A stretch of DNA of 64,000 nt from Metridium senile. Lineage: Eukaryota > Cnidaria > Anthozoa > Actiniaria > Metridiidae. The notes beneath the pieces are model-generated. The model worked only from the letters and a program-made list of their open reading frames with translations. It searched no databases and was not told the origin of the DNA. The DNA is taken from assembly GCA_949775045.1 (NCBI GenBank), contig OX459107.1, positions 8,796,750 to 8,860,749 on the forward strand, read 5' to 3'. This document shows positions 1 to 11,900 of this stretch, piece by piece; positions within the stretch are counted from its first letter, which is position 1, and every line of letters starts with the position of its first letter. Position numbers and translations under genes: made by a program.

Positions 1-572
1 GTGTGCATGATGGAATACAATGGAGTTTTCACATGAATGAGAGGCAAGTGAGTCAATAACTAAAGTTTTTCAAATTGGTCGCCATATTTTGATTCAGTGT
101 ATTGATATGCATTTTCATTGGCACATCAAACAAAGTACTAATATTGCATATAACAGAATATATATAATATAAAGAAAGACATCTACATTTCTCATATTTT
201 GTGTCATTATGAGGGGTCTTATGAATACATAAGATGATATAAAAGATTCTCCATGGTGGATAAAACAATACATTTTTCAGCTGTTCTCCCACAAAAGACA
301 TAGGTTAGAACTATAATGTTACAACTGCTAAGGTGTGGACCATTTAACTCTTCAGGGGGAGGGGTGAGTGATTTCCTGCATGGCCCAAAGGCCCGAAAAA
401 AAATTCCTGCAAGCCAAAATCGCCAATGAAATCTTTGCTTTTCTATAAAATAAATTCCGTGCGCATGCCAGCGGGCAAAAAAAAATTTCCTGCACAGACC
501 AAATCACCCACCCCCCTCCTCAAAAGTCAAATGGTCCACCCCTAAGTACTGCTAGCTAGTCAGCGTCCATAC

Positions 573-2840
573 CTTAAGATCATATATAAGTAGCCTGCCA
601 TCTGCTGTGACGACTGAGAAGACAAGAGGTCTGATAGGTGACCATCTTACTCTGAATAAATACCCTGCACCAGGCTCAAGAGAAAATAGTGGCTTGGACT
701 GAAAAACATATTATTTATCATTATTAACTTATTTCACAATAAACTATCTATAAATAATTTATTACATACTTAGAATTAATATTTGCAAAAAGGCAAGGTG
801 GATATTATTATTAACTTAGACAAAGTTTAGAATAACAGACAGACAGACAGACCAACACACAGAAAGATAGACAGACAAACAGACAGACAGACTAACCAAT
901 TAACCAATACACAAATAGACTGACAGACACAGGTAGACAAACAGACAGACTGTCCATCACAAAATAGACAGACAGATTGACTAACACACAGATAGGCAGA
1001 CTAAAAGCTAGAGTACAGAGCAACACATAGACAGCTAGGCAAACTGCAGACAAAAAGGCAAACAGATAGACAGACAACAAACAATATGCATAGTAGAATA
1101 ACCTGTAACATGGTGTAAATCCTGATAGTTCCATCAGTGCCACAAGTTAGAAATAGATTCCTATGATAAGGTGAGCATTCCACAGAGAATACTGGACCAA
1201 TGTGATGGGAGAAGGCAAAGGTCACTGGGGATGTTAGAGGTACTGAACTTGATGTGTCTGCTAACAACAAATTAATCAATCAATGAACAAAGGTAATCCT
1301 GTAGAGGTTTTAAAAGTTCAAAGGAACTTTAGCTAAATATTAGATAAATGGATATAGGTCAAACAAGATAGACATGGAAGGTAAGGATCAAACATTATAA
1401 TAATATAGCTACAAAAGTAATGTCAAGGACAAAGAGTGAGTGGGTGAATGGGTGAATGAAATAATGGGATGGATGGATGGAGAAATGATATATTAGATAG
1501 ATGGATGGATGAATGAATGAAAGGACAAATAAAACTGATATGTGAATGAATGAAAGAATGGTGCTGAACCAACCAACCAACCAACCAACCAACCAACCAA
1601 CCAACCAACCAACCAACCAACCAACCAACCAACCAACCAACCAACCAACCAACCAACCAACCAACCAACCAACCAACCAACCAACCAACCAACCAACCAA
1701 CCAACCAACCAACCAACCAACCAACCAACCAACCAACCAACCAACCAACCAACCAACCAACCAACCAACCAACCAACCAACCAACCAACCAACCAACCAA
1801 CCAACCAACCAACCAACCAACCAACCAACCAACCAACCAACCAACCAACCAACCAACCAACCAACCAACCAACCAACCAACCAACCAACCAACCAACCAA
1901 CCAACCAACCAACCAACCAACCAACCAACCAACCAACCAACCAACCAACCAACCAACCAACCAACCAACCAACCAACCAACCAACCAACCAACCAACCAA
2001 CCAACCAACCAACCAACCAACCAACCAACCAACCAACCAACCAACCAACCAACCAACCAACCAACCAACCAACCAACCAACCAACCAACCAACCAACCAA
2101 CCAACCAACCAACCAACCAACCAACCAACCAACCAACCAACCAACCAACCAACCAACCAACCAACCAACCAACCAACCAACCAACCAACCAACCAACCAA
2201 CCAACCAACCAACCAACCAACCAACCAACCAACCAACCAACCAACCAACCAACCAACCAACCAACCAACCAACCAACCAACCAACCAACCAACCAACCAA
2301 CCAACCAACCAACCAACCAACCAACCAACCAACCAACCAACCAACCAACCAACCAACCAACCAACCAACCAACCAACCAACCAACCAACCAACCAACCAA
2401 CCAACCAACCAACCAACCAACCAACCAACCAACCAACCAACCAACCAACCAACCAACCAACCAACCAACCAACCAACCAACCAACCAACCAACCAACCAA
2501 CCAACCAACCAACCAACCAACCAACCAACCAACCAACCAACCAACCAACCAACCAACCAACCAACCAACCAACCAACCAACCAACCAACCAACCAAACAT
2601 CATGCAATGCAGGGACATTATATTGCAGTTTTATGTTTTACGTTTTGTAATAGGTGGAGAGTACTTACTTGTTACTGGCTGTGTACCTCTTGCACTAGTT
2701 GAACACTTGAACACTCCTCCAGCTTCTGACCCAAGAACAAACAATGTCTTGTCTTCATGGGAGAATGATATCGTTGATACTGAAATAGAAGTTATACAAC
2801 TTTAAGTTCAAATTACAAATTACTGATGATGATCACCATC

Positions 2841-2889
<49 letters not shown>

Positions 2890-5800
2890 CCATCATCAAT
2901 ATCATTACACCATTTTTAACATCATCATAGCAAAGGTTGACTGTACCTACTACGTATACATACCTCCCATTTCAGCATCACCTTTAGCTTTACTCAGTCT
3001 CATACTCCTTGGTACTGCTTTAGTTTGTAGAATATAGCCACCAACAATAGTAAGGTCTTGGGATCCCTGTGTAGGTTGTCTCCATAGCAACACCTTGCCA
3101 TCACCACTTGTACTCAAAATCTAGTTATAAATGGAAGTTGAAGTCAGAGTTGAAAAGATACATTTCTTTAAACTGTTTGGCTTTGTTTTTTTTTTATGTC
3201 TGTCTGACTTACTGTCTGCCTGTCTCTCTTACTGTCTGTCTGTCTGGCTTACTCTCTGTCAGTCTGTATGTTTGTTTTACCTGATATTTTTTGCCCTTTG
3301 AAGCTGGGTCACTTATCCACATAACCTAAAAATATGCAATATAATGAAAGAATAAACAAATGAATAAAAAAACTGAGAAATACATTAATTCATTAATACT
3401 TGATTATCAGTTTATTTGTAAGATTCAAATGAATGAACAAATGATTGAATGAATAAACGAATGAATGATTGAATGATTAAATTAGTGAATGAATTAATGA
3501 ATGATTGAATGAATGAACGAATGACTGATTGGAAACTAGCGAGTAAACTAGTATAGGAATGATTGAATGAATGATTGAATGATTAAATTAGTGAATGAAT
3601 GAATGATTGAATTAACGATTGAATGAATGAACGAATGAATGATTGAATGATTAAATTAGTGAATGATTGAATGAACAATTGAATGAATAGGCAATTATAG
3701 ATAAATGAGTAAATAAACGAAAGAGTGAATATATGATTAAGGAGGCTTTTGATAGCTAAAAAATTAAAAAAATCTATCTCATTTTTTCATTAGCATGCTC
3801 AGAAGTAAAAATTAGAAGTTTTGCACAAAAACTGACAAACTTTTGCCGATTTATATCCTTTCCCAAAAAACATCCTGTGGACTAAATTTGTTGAAATTCA
3901 CAGACAATGTAGAAAAATGTCCTGTTAATACCTGGCTGGAAGGATTTTGATTTATCTTTTCAAAGTCTGTTGTTATCAGTAAATATCATAAAACAATGAA
4001 TTTTTGCACTGAAAAAAATTGTCCCGTTTTTATTCAAAATCGGTAAGATTAATTTTTTTTAAATTTTGCCAGATTGTTGACCTAGGTAACAGCTTTAAAG
4101 TAGGCTATGTGGTTTTTAAAGTTAAGGTCGATTTTTCCCAAAAATAGGCTACATAGAAATTAGGCGGCGTTATCATTTGTCGGCTAAAATATTGTCGATT
4201 TTATTAAAAAGAACTTTTTAAAAAACTTTATTCTATATGTAGACAAGTGTTAAAAAATCTTGTCAAAATACACTCTGACGCAGGAACTACGGCCTTTCAA
4301 ACATCGCTGGGTGAGCGCGAAAATTACTGAGTCGAGCCTCCTTAAATGCATTCAAAAATAAACAAATGAACAATAAAAATGAGCTAGTGGCATAAATTGA
4401 AATGTTATTAATAGATAAATGAATGAAACACTTACCTTTGTTACAGGTTCTCTGTGTGAATCATTACCAAACCCTGATGTACCAATCAACATTTCATCTT
4501 CTTTACTCAAGTCCCACACTTGAACTTCACCTAGTGGAAATATTTATATTTATTATATAACATATAGTGGTATACCGAGTGATATCAACTAGATAAAAAG
4601 CCTATCCTAGTCATGAAGATATCATTGATATCACACATGTGTGATATCACTCTCAACCAATCAACTTTCAAAATATATATATATTTTTTTTCTTCAATCT
4701 GTTATATAATAAACAGAACATTACATGTGCGCTTGGAGATATGAATTTTATCTTCTCATGTTGAAAAGATATCCCACTCATTCGCTGCGCTCACTCGTGG
4801 GATATCTTATCAACACTCGAAGATAAAATTCATATCTCCGCGCGCCCATGTAATATCCTCTATGTAGAACCATGTTAAACTTGGAAAACAATGACTGGAA
4901 AACATGATTATGTCTACTCAATAGCTAAAACAAGTAGAACAATAACCTGGAAAACCATAATATTACTGGAAAACACATGTTAAAACAGTTAAAACAAGAA
5001 GAATCATAATAGGAAATTATACATTTTGCCCCTCCCTCCCCTCCCCCGCAGTTAAATATTGAAAATATGTAGGCTATATATTTTATTGTGATTTACCATT
5101 AAAAGTTCCTCCAGCAATAACAGCAGGTAACACAGGATGGAATGCAATACTCATTAAACAACTCTGCAAATGAAAACAAAATAATGATTATTTGACAGAC
5201 AAATCTTTAATATTCAATTTACACATGAAAATTCAATGAAATACTTACAGACAAATCAACCGTGGTGTCAGATTTATTTGGATTCAATGCTTTCCTGTCA
5301 ATGTTCCATGTACACAGAGAAGACTGTGATAAAGAAACAAAAATATGTTACATTATTATTATAAATTATTTAATTTTGTGAAAAATAATGTAATAATTAT
5401 ACTACAGTATAATGATGATATATATTACAAACATAATGATTGGTGATAATCCTAATGATGGAATGATGGAAATGATGATGATAGTGATGATAAAATGATG
5501 CTTGATGATGATGATGATGATAATCCATAATGATGATAATAGTGATGATAGAATGATACATGATGATGATGATGATCCATAATGATGATGAGGATTATTA
5601 TGATGATGATGATGATAATGATAATGATGATGATCCATAATAATGATGATGATGATGATGAAGATGATGATGATCAATAATAATGCACAATGCTTCATAT
5701 TAATCACATGTTACCTTGTGTGTACACCAGTCTTCATGATCAAATCTTCCATAAGTGATAAAGAGTCAAGGAAATTACATAGAACATAGCACAGAAACAT

Positions 5801-8640
5801 TCCAAAATATGCTCATGTATAAATAATATTTAATTCATTGCACATTTTCGTTCTTACTTGATTACTCACTCAATTACCATCATACCATCATCTGACGCAG
5901 GACAGGGCTTTCAGAGTCTTTCTGACATGATCTTAGAATATAAATGTATTCTCATACATGTAAAAACGATGGAGCTGACAAAATGGTTGACCCAGAAATA
6001 ATTACAAGAGAGTACTTACAGAGAGCACAATGAAGTTTTTTATGAAACCAACAAATGATGGTAAAAGAGGTTTGGAAAAAAGAAAGAATGTTATGAAGTT
6101 CCTCTCATCAATTAAGATACTATTATTTTAATTGTACTAATTAAATTAACATGTCATATTTTTGTAGAAAAGTTTCGTGTTGAAATAGCTGTTATTACAG
6201 TTATATGCAAATGATTTCAAACCTATTGTTTTCACCCGAAAGCCTCGACTTTAACCCATTGTTCAAAATCATTTGCATTTAAGTGTAATAACAGCTATTG
6301 TTGCAACCTAATTTTTTAAATTGTATTTCAAATAAATTATCCTGATAAACTTGTACAAATTGTATGAACTTTCCTATCTATCATGTTCAAAAGATTGGTT
6401 TAAAAGGATATGATGCTGCAATGACAGAGCCTGTTGAATTCCATGAAAGTCCAGTAATTTGTAGCTATTGTAAATAAGATAACAGATTGGTGAGACGTCA
6501 GAATAATAATTTTTATTGCCTTTGATATTGATTTGACTGCCAGACAGAGAGAATGACTGATTGACTGATTTGTTGATTGGCAGAATGACTGACTGAATAG
6601 ACAGAATGACAGATAGTCTGACTGATTGACTGACTAATTATATAATTATATTACAATAACTGACTAATATTACACTAAAAGAAATTTGGTTAAAAGACAG
6701 CTGACAGGAATTTCTTAATAAATAACTAACTGTTTGATTGATTTATTAACAGACCAAATAACTGCATGACTAAGGCTTAGTTCAAACGTCACTTCTCACA
6801 TGTATACTGAATCTAATGCAAATAATTCAAACAACTTTGCTCATATTTTGCATTTAATACATTCAGCAAAATGTGAGATGTGACGTTTGAACTAGGCCCA
6901 AAAGCAAGATTCATCAAACAAAAAAATCAGTGAGATATTTACCTCATCACCCTTGTCTTCATTAGTTAGTTTATATTCACAACTGACTGCGCTTGATTTC
7001 TCTTCCCAGTTAACATCATATCCTGAAACAAAAGAAAAACGTCAGAAAATCAGTTGAGAGTAAAAGTAATTCTAGTGATAATACCCTTTCACAGTTCTCT
7101 CCGCCATTTTGAAAGTTAGCAGTGCCTTTGCATCAAAGTGAGTTGAACGGTGAGCTTGAATGATAGAGACAAATGAATTATTGTCTAAGGTGTTAAAAAT
7201 AAATGGTCTCTTATATTATAAGCTCACTGTTCATCCTGTTTTGATGTAAAGGCATGCTTACCCTTCAAAATGGCGCAAAGAACTATGGCCCATTCGCACT
7301 AGAGCAAATGTTGTTTGTTTTACAAAAAAAAACTGTCATCGACGAGGTAGGAAAAGTGTGAATTATATTTTTGTGCACCCATCAATTGACACTTGGTTGA
7401 CGTTTGCGATCAGCCTAATACTATAGTGCGAATACAGTTTCCAACCAAAATTTGGTTGAGATAAACTTTGGCAGGAATTTTGGTTGAGCCACACAAACTT
7501 TGGCAGGCTAGTGTGAATGGGGCCTATGAATGGGTTTAATAAATTAGTAAGGTTCCTAGATCATTTACGATGAAAAATCTGATTTGCTATATGTAACTCA
7601 CCATCAAAAGCATGACTTCGTACATTTGCATCTAGTTGTCTACTGACATTAGGATACACTCTCAACACAAAATCATTCAGTTTCTAAAAGACATGAGAAA
7701 AATGCAATGCAAGGTTATGTGGCACAAACAATTCTTGTTCAAATATTTTAAAATCAGTTTTTAAAATAAAGAAAAATAAAATAAAGAATCTGGAATCATT
7801 ATTTGACCCCTGGGAATGATGACTTGAAATTCCTAAGAATTCTTAGAAATTTCCTAGGAATAATAATAATAATAATAAATTATAAAATTTATTTATATAG
7901 CGCTCGTATCCAGATTGTCCAAGGTGCTTTACAACTATACTGATCTATTTACAATATCTACAATCGATATGTATTTACAAAATGTTAATTCAGCAATGAT
8001 AATAAATAAATAATAAAATATAAATAATACATCTAGATATAATTACTATTATTTAGGAACAGAGTGATTAAATTTATTTTTAGCTTACTTTTAAAAGAAG
8101 GAACAGTGGTACAAGATGAAGTGTAGGATGATGATCATAATGATGATAATGACAACAAAGATGATAATGATGATAATGGAAATTCCACAGGGAGCCCAGT
8201 GTCATTGTTCTCTACCAAATTGCACTATTTAGAACTGTACTTGGTTTAAAATTAAAATACCTGGGAATCATCATGTCCCATTTTTATCTCACGCTCTGGT
8301 TCTTCTTCTGTTTGAATCTTAAATAAATGTACAAAGTAGGAAATTATTATTGTACAAATATTACGGGTGATAATATTAATAATAGCATTATTCTTATTTA
8401 CCTCAACATCATGTCTAAAAACAGCCTGTGCATCAGCTTCATAGGTTATAATTTCACTTGTTTGAGCAAAATCTTCTTTGACAGACCTAAACGCAAACAG
8501 TACATCAACGAAATAAGCTGCAGATTTATAAACGTTCACGATTTTTTCGAATAAATCCGTGATTTTTCGCCAAAATAATACCTTTTCGTTTTCCATGAAG
8601 ATTCAAAGAAGACCCCTTCTTGACTTTCAATAGAAAACAT
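573..8640 (-). CDS. DYNC2I2: DYNC2I2 (WDR34), cytoplasmic dynein-2 intermediate chain, 3' end outside window
   Basis: This is the WD-repeat intermediate chain of dynein-2, the motor for retrograde intraflagellar transport in cilia. Exons in coding order are 8640-8582, 8486-8402, 8317-8261, 7683-7602, 7022-6944, 6464-6412, 5754-5715, 5323-5249, 5163-5097, 4530-4436, 3325-3281, 3120-2964, 2779-2669, 1260-1103 and 698-573. Frame is kept across all joins and gives about 430 residues. Diagnostic matches to animal WDR34 are SHAFDGYDVNW-like, [37 protein letters not shown] and [11 protein letters not shown]. The N-terminal exons carry the weakly conserved IQTEEE segment that in the family binds dynein light chains. 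The last WD blade (YCLEFN region in the human protein) is not found in 1-572 and should lie left of the window. The intron 6411-5755 is AT-AC rather than GT-AG. The start ATG at 8640 opens the first coding exon after an untranslated leader. Confidence 0.93.
832..1090. repeat. Imperfect (CAGA)n microsatellite
   Basis: Degenerate CAGA/CAGACA tetranucleotide repeats occupy the DYNC2I2 intron just downstream of the 1103-1260 exon. Confidence 0.8.
1437..1560. repeat. Imperfect GAAT/GGAT repeat
   Basis: Degenerate tetranucleotide repeat abuts the AACC array in the same intron. Confidence 0.7.
1567..2596. repeat. (AACC)n microsatellite, about 257 units
   Basis: A practically perfect AACC tetranucleotide array of about 1.03 kb lies in the DYNC2I2 intron between the exons at 2669 and 1260. 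It lacks stop codons in any frame on either strand, so it creates long artificial NQPT and WLVG open frames. Confidence 0.97.
2826..2900. repeat. (ATC)n microsatellite
   Basis: CATCATCATCACC-type trinucleotide repeat in the DYNC2I2 intron between the exons at 2964 and 2779. Confidence 0.85.
3415..3730. repeat. Imperfect GAAT/GATT repeat
   Basis: GAATGAATGATT-like units, with internal higher-order copies (GAATGATTAAATTAGTGAAT recurs about three times), fill part of the intron between the exons at 4436 and 3325. Confidence 0.75.
4685..4866. repeat. Foldback repeat, GGAGATA family, copy 1
   Basis: The left arm (ACATGTGCGCTTGGAGATA..) pairs with a right arm (..TATCTCCGCGCGCCCATGT) around a central GATATC-bearing loop. 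A second member of the family, with the same AATAAACAGAACATTACATG lead-in, lies at 55685-55815. Confidence 0.65.
5441..5690. repeat. (GAT)n microsatellite
   Basis: GATGATGATAAT-type trinucleotide repeat in the DYNC2I2 intron between the exons at 5715 and 5323. Confidence 0.85.
5755..6411 (-). other. U12-type AT-AC intron in DYNC2I2
   Basis: On the minus strand the intron begins ATATCCTTTT at 6411 and ends in AC at 5756-5755. A TTCCTTGAC branch-site match lies at 5773-5765, with its A 11 nt from the 3' end. These match the known minor-spliceosome donor (ATATCCTTT), branch site (TTCCTTAAC) and short branch-to-acceptor spacing. Splicing here restores the conserved protein [15 protein letters not shown] in frame. 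No GT-AG alternative gives a conserved join. Confidence 0.88.
6179..6308. mobile_element. Foldback (MITE-like) element inside the U12 intron
   Basis: The left arm containing TAGCTGTTATTACA and ATGCAAATGATT is repeated inverted at the right end, giving arms of about 45 bp around a 40-bp loop. No coding capacity is visible. Confidence 0.6.
6773..6900. mobile_element. Foldback (MITE-like) element
   Basis: The termini read GGCTTAGTTCAAACGTCAC on the left and, inverted, GGCCTAGTTCAAACGTCAC on the right. This is a short non-coding inverted-repeat element in a DYNC2I2 intron. Confidence 0.65.
7092..7285. mobile_element. Foldback (MITE-like) element
   Basis: The left arm AGTTCTCTCCGCCATTTTGA is matched inverted at the right end by AGTTCTTTGCGCCATTTTGA. 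The arms continue for about 65 bp through a GCCTTTGCATCAAA-like block. Confidence 0.65.
7286..7526. mobile_element. Foldback (MITE-like) element
   Basis: The left end GGCCCATTCGCACTAG pairs with an inverted right end GGCCCCATTCACACTAG. The element directly abuts the preceding foldback. Confidence 0.55.
7861..8110 (-). mobile_element. 3' tail of an L2/CR1-clade retrotransposon
   Basis: Read on the minus strand the segment has an AAAGCACCTTGGACAAT hairpin-type block, then GCGCTATATAAATAAATTT and a terminal (ATT)n run. The same arrangement ends the longer L2-like copy at 28141-29036. Only 3' untranslated sequence is present. Confidence 0.6.
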
Positions 8641-8952
8641 TGTGATTTTACACTTTAAAAAGCTTTAAAATAACAAAAATGTTAAATTCATCTTGTTGCC
8701 ATGTTTTGGAAATTTTCAAAATTGCGGCAAATAGGTTTTCAATCGATACTTAGTCGTGAAAAAGAATAGCACTTCGGAGACTTTCGGAGACTCAGAGATT
8801 TATTTGGTGATATAAAGCCGAAGTCTGACCGAATATTTTACGAAAGATACTCGAAAAAGAAAACGAATGTGTATTGATTGGAATAACTCTACCTGGGTAG
8901 CCTAGGCAACATACACAGTGAAACAGTGCAAGAGTCGCGAAGGAAGACCAAA
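8641..8952. promoter_or_regulatory. Bidirectional promoter region between DYNC2I2 and FAM184
   Basis: The gap between the divergent start codons is only 312 bp, so both genes must start transcription in or near it. It holds a perfect RFX X-box at 8897-8910 and a GTTGCC half-site at 8695-8700. Confidence 0.75.
8897..8910. promoter_or_regulatory. RFX X-box (ciliary gene element)
   Basis: GTAGCCTAGGCAAC fits the RFX consensus GTNRCC-N(0-3)-RGYAAC at every constrained base, with a 2-nt spacer. It lies 43 bp upstream of the FAM184 ATG and 257 bp from the DYNC2I2 ATG. RFX factors are known to drive ciliary genes from such sites, and DYNC2I2 is one of those genes. Confidence 0.75.
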
Positions 8953-11900
8953 ATGGCGACGAGTAAGACTTCTTCTAGTTACCACAATATGCCGCACAGA
9001 AGTGGCACTTACATGGCCAGCCATGGCGCAAGTGCTACTTCTGAAGTGACACCAGATCTTCATCTTAAAATGTCGAAGAAAATCGCACAGTTAACTAAAG
9101 TTATTTATGCTTTAAACACCAAAAACGATGAGCATGAAGCGATGGTGGATGCCCTCCAAAAGGGCCACGACGACGAAATGCAACACTTGATTGCTGAAAC
9201 AAAGAAAAAAGTTGAATCTTTCAAGGCTCGTCTAGGGATTGTTAGTGAACAACAGCAAAAAATTGAAGCGCTTGAGTCTCTTTTAAGCCAGGAAAGGCTT
9301 CACAAGGAAGAAGCTTTAGGCGAATTTGAAAACACGAAAGTACAAAATGAAGCCAAACTGGTTCAACTAAAGGAAGATTATTCCGACAAAATGCTATCTA
9401 TATCGAGAGATATGTTATCTACAAAGAAGGATTTCGATGATCGGTTAAAGGATTTCCAAGCAATGCGTAGAAAACTCGAAGAAGATCGAGATAAAATGGT
9501 CGACGATTTGACTTCAAAACATCACGAAGAACTTGATCAACTTATGAAAGCTCATAGAGTGCGCTACGACGAAGTTGTACGAGAAAAACAAAAACTTGTG
9601 GAAGAGTACAAAGAACTAGAAACAAAAATTAAAGAACAGGCAAGCTCTACAAGTTCTCTTGCTATCGAAGAGAAAAACAAATTGGAGAAAGAATACCAGG
9701 AAAAAGCCGAAAAACTGAAAATGTTTTACGAGAAAGAACTCGAAGCGTTGCGTGCTGTCGAGGTGCAGTCGAAAGAACATAGCTCAAAACGATTACAAGA
9801 AAGAGAAAAACAGTTAAAAGCAGAATGGAATCGTCAAGAAAGGGCATTGAAAGACAGGATTTCGGAACTTTTGAATCGGCAATCTGAGAGCGAGAATGAA
9901 ATTTCGGAGTTAAAATATCGAATTGTTGACCTTCAAGATCTAACTACTGACAAAAGCGTCGATTCTGAACAACTTTCCCAACTTTTAGAACAATCTCAAC
10001 GAGAAACTTCAAATGCATTGAGCCAAGTGAGGGAATTACAAAATGATGTTATGATTTATAAAAAAAGATGTGAAGAAAAGGGAACAGAAATTTCCAGGCA
10101 GTCAAGTAAGTCAAAGATATTAATATTTGATTAGGTGTTGATAGACCCCATTGTAATCAAATCGTTAGTGATCATTGCCACTTCTATTGTTCAATTCTTT
10201 ACTCTTACAATAGGGCCATATTAAAATAGAATGTTAAAAGACAAAAAAATTAAATTTATGTACAATTTACTATAAATATAAATACAAAATTTATTATTAT
10301 TGTTTGTCCCTCTAATTATTATTGCTTGCAATTTTAATATGTTTATTTAACTTTTTTAAATGAATATCGAGGAATAATAACCGAGGCAAAGGCGAGGTTA
10401 TTATTTGCAGATAGTTATCAAGCAGAATCTTGCTAGTTCTACTTCAAGTATTCCAACAACAACAACTCATGCATTTGCATTTACTGAACGATCTAAACAA
10501 AGAGAAAGTCATGGAGGTGTGAATTTCGCCAATCTGATTAATGTACCGATTCATAAGGAATCAAAGGGCCATTCATTCCCTTCTATCTTCTTCAGCAATG
10601 CCCGCTCAATGGTAAACAAACTTGACGAAATCCACGGCATCATCAAATCTAATTCATTTCCTATTGCTGTCATAACTGAGTCTTGGCTTTCATCCCGCGT
10701 AACGGACGATTTGATCAGCCTACCGGGATACGTGACCTGCCGTAAAGACAGACCTGACGATAAACGTGGCGGCGGCATTTGTACTTATATATCATCACAA
10801 ATCAACTTTATTGATTTAACTGACTTAAACACCCCGAACTTTGAATGCCAATGGTTCCTGATTAAACCTAATCGACTACCTCGTGGGATCAACGCAATCA
10901 TACTAGCAACCATTTATCATCCACCTTGTAACGATGACAACGAGCTTCGATCATATTTAATCAGTTGTCTGGACAAAGCCTTATCTGCTCATCCCAACTC
11001 AGGCATCATTCTTCTAGGTGATTTCAATCAATTTAAGACAGGCAATCTGTGTTCATCCTTCAAGTTAAAAAAACTCGTCACCATGGCAACGCGTGGTAAT
11101 AACATTCTTGACCAAGCTTACTCCACGCTTTCATCTTACTATGCTGAAGCAAAGATTCTTCCTCCGATTGGCTTGTCCGATCATTCAAGCGTCTTTCTAC
11201 AACCTTTGAATGCTTCTCCATCCTACCAACCGACTACTCGTGTTAACAAGCATGTCTGCAAAACATCTAACAAACAAGCTGTTTACTCTTCTCTTCAAGC
11301 TGTCAACTGGACACCGTTCTATCACAAGCCATCGTGTGAGGAACAACTTTCAATGTTTCAATCAACAATTAACACCACCATCGATAAACACCTTCCTTTG
11401 CGTCGAGTCAAGCTTCACCCAACCAATAAACCCTGGATTACTGCTGACATAAAAGAAGCCATTACTAACCGCCAACGGGCTTGGCTTAAAGGCAATTCCA
11501 CATTATACAAATTCTACAGAAGGAAAGTCAGCAAGCTCTGTAAGTCTGCTCGCCTAAATTACTATCACAACAATGTTTTAAACACCAAGCACCGCAATCC
11601 GAAGAAATGGTGGGACAACATTAAACAACTATCTGGTCAATCAAAGTCGTCATCACTTTCAAAGATGGTGATAAATGGCTCCATAGTTTGCAGTCTGGAC
11701 CTGGCTGAGATTGTTAATGACTCCTTTACAAAGGTTTGTGCTGATATGCAGCCGCTGCTCTTCGATCCAATTCCTGTCCAGTCCACACCTGATGAATTCA
11801 TAATATCACCTGGTGCAGTCGAAACTTCTCTCCTGGCTATCAACGTACGTAAATCCCCTGGCCCTGACTATATACCGAATTGGTTACTTAATGAATGTGC

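Noticed and set aside
1395..2805. Long open frames of WLVG and NQPT repeats (up to 419 codons)
   Set aside because: They are produced by the AACC array, which has no stops in any frame. The DYNC2I2 exon at 2669-2779 is read on the minus strand in a frame of its own.
6010..6070. Possible DYNC2I2 exon ending at a good GTAAGT donor near 6020 (minus)
   Set aside because: No frame resembles the missing WDR34 segment. The real exon was found at 6412-6464 once an AT-AC intron was considered.
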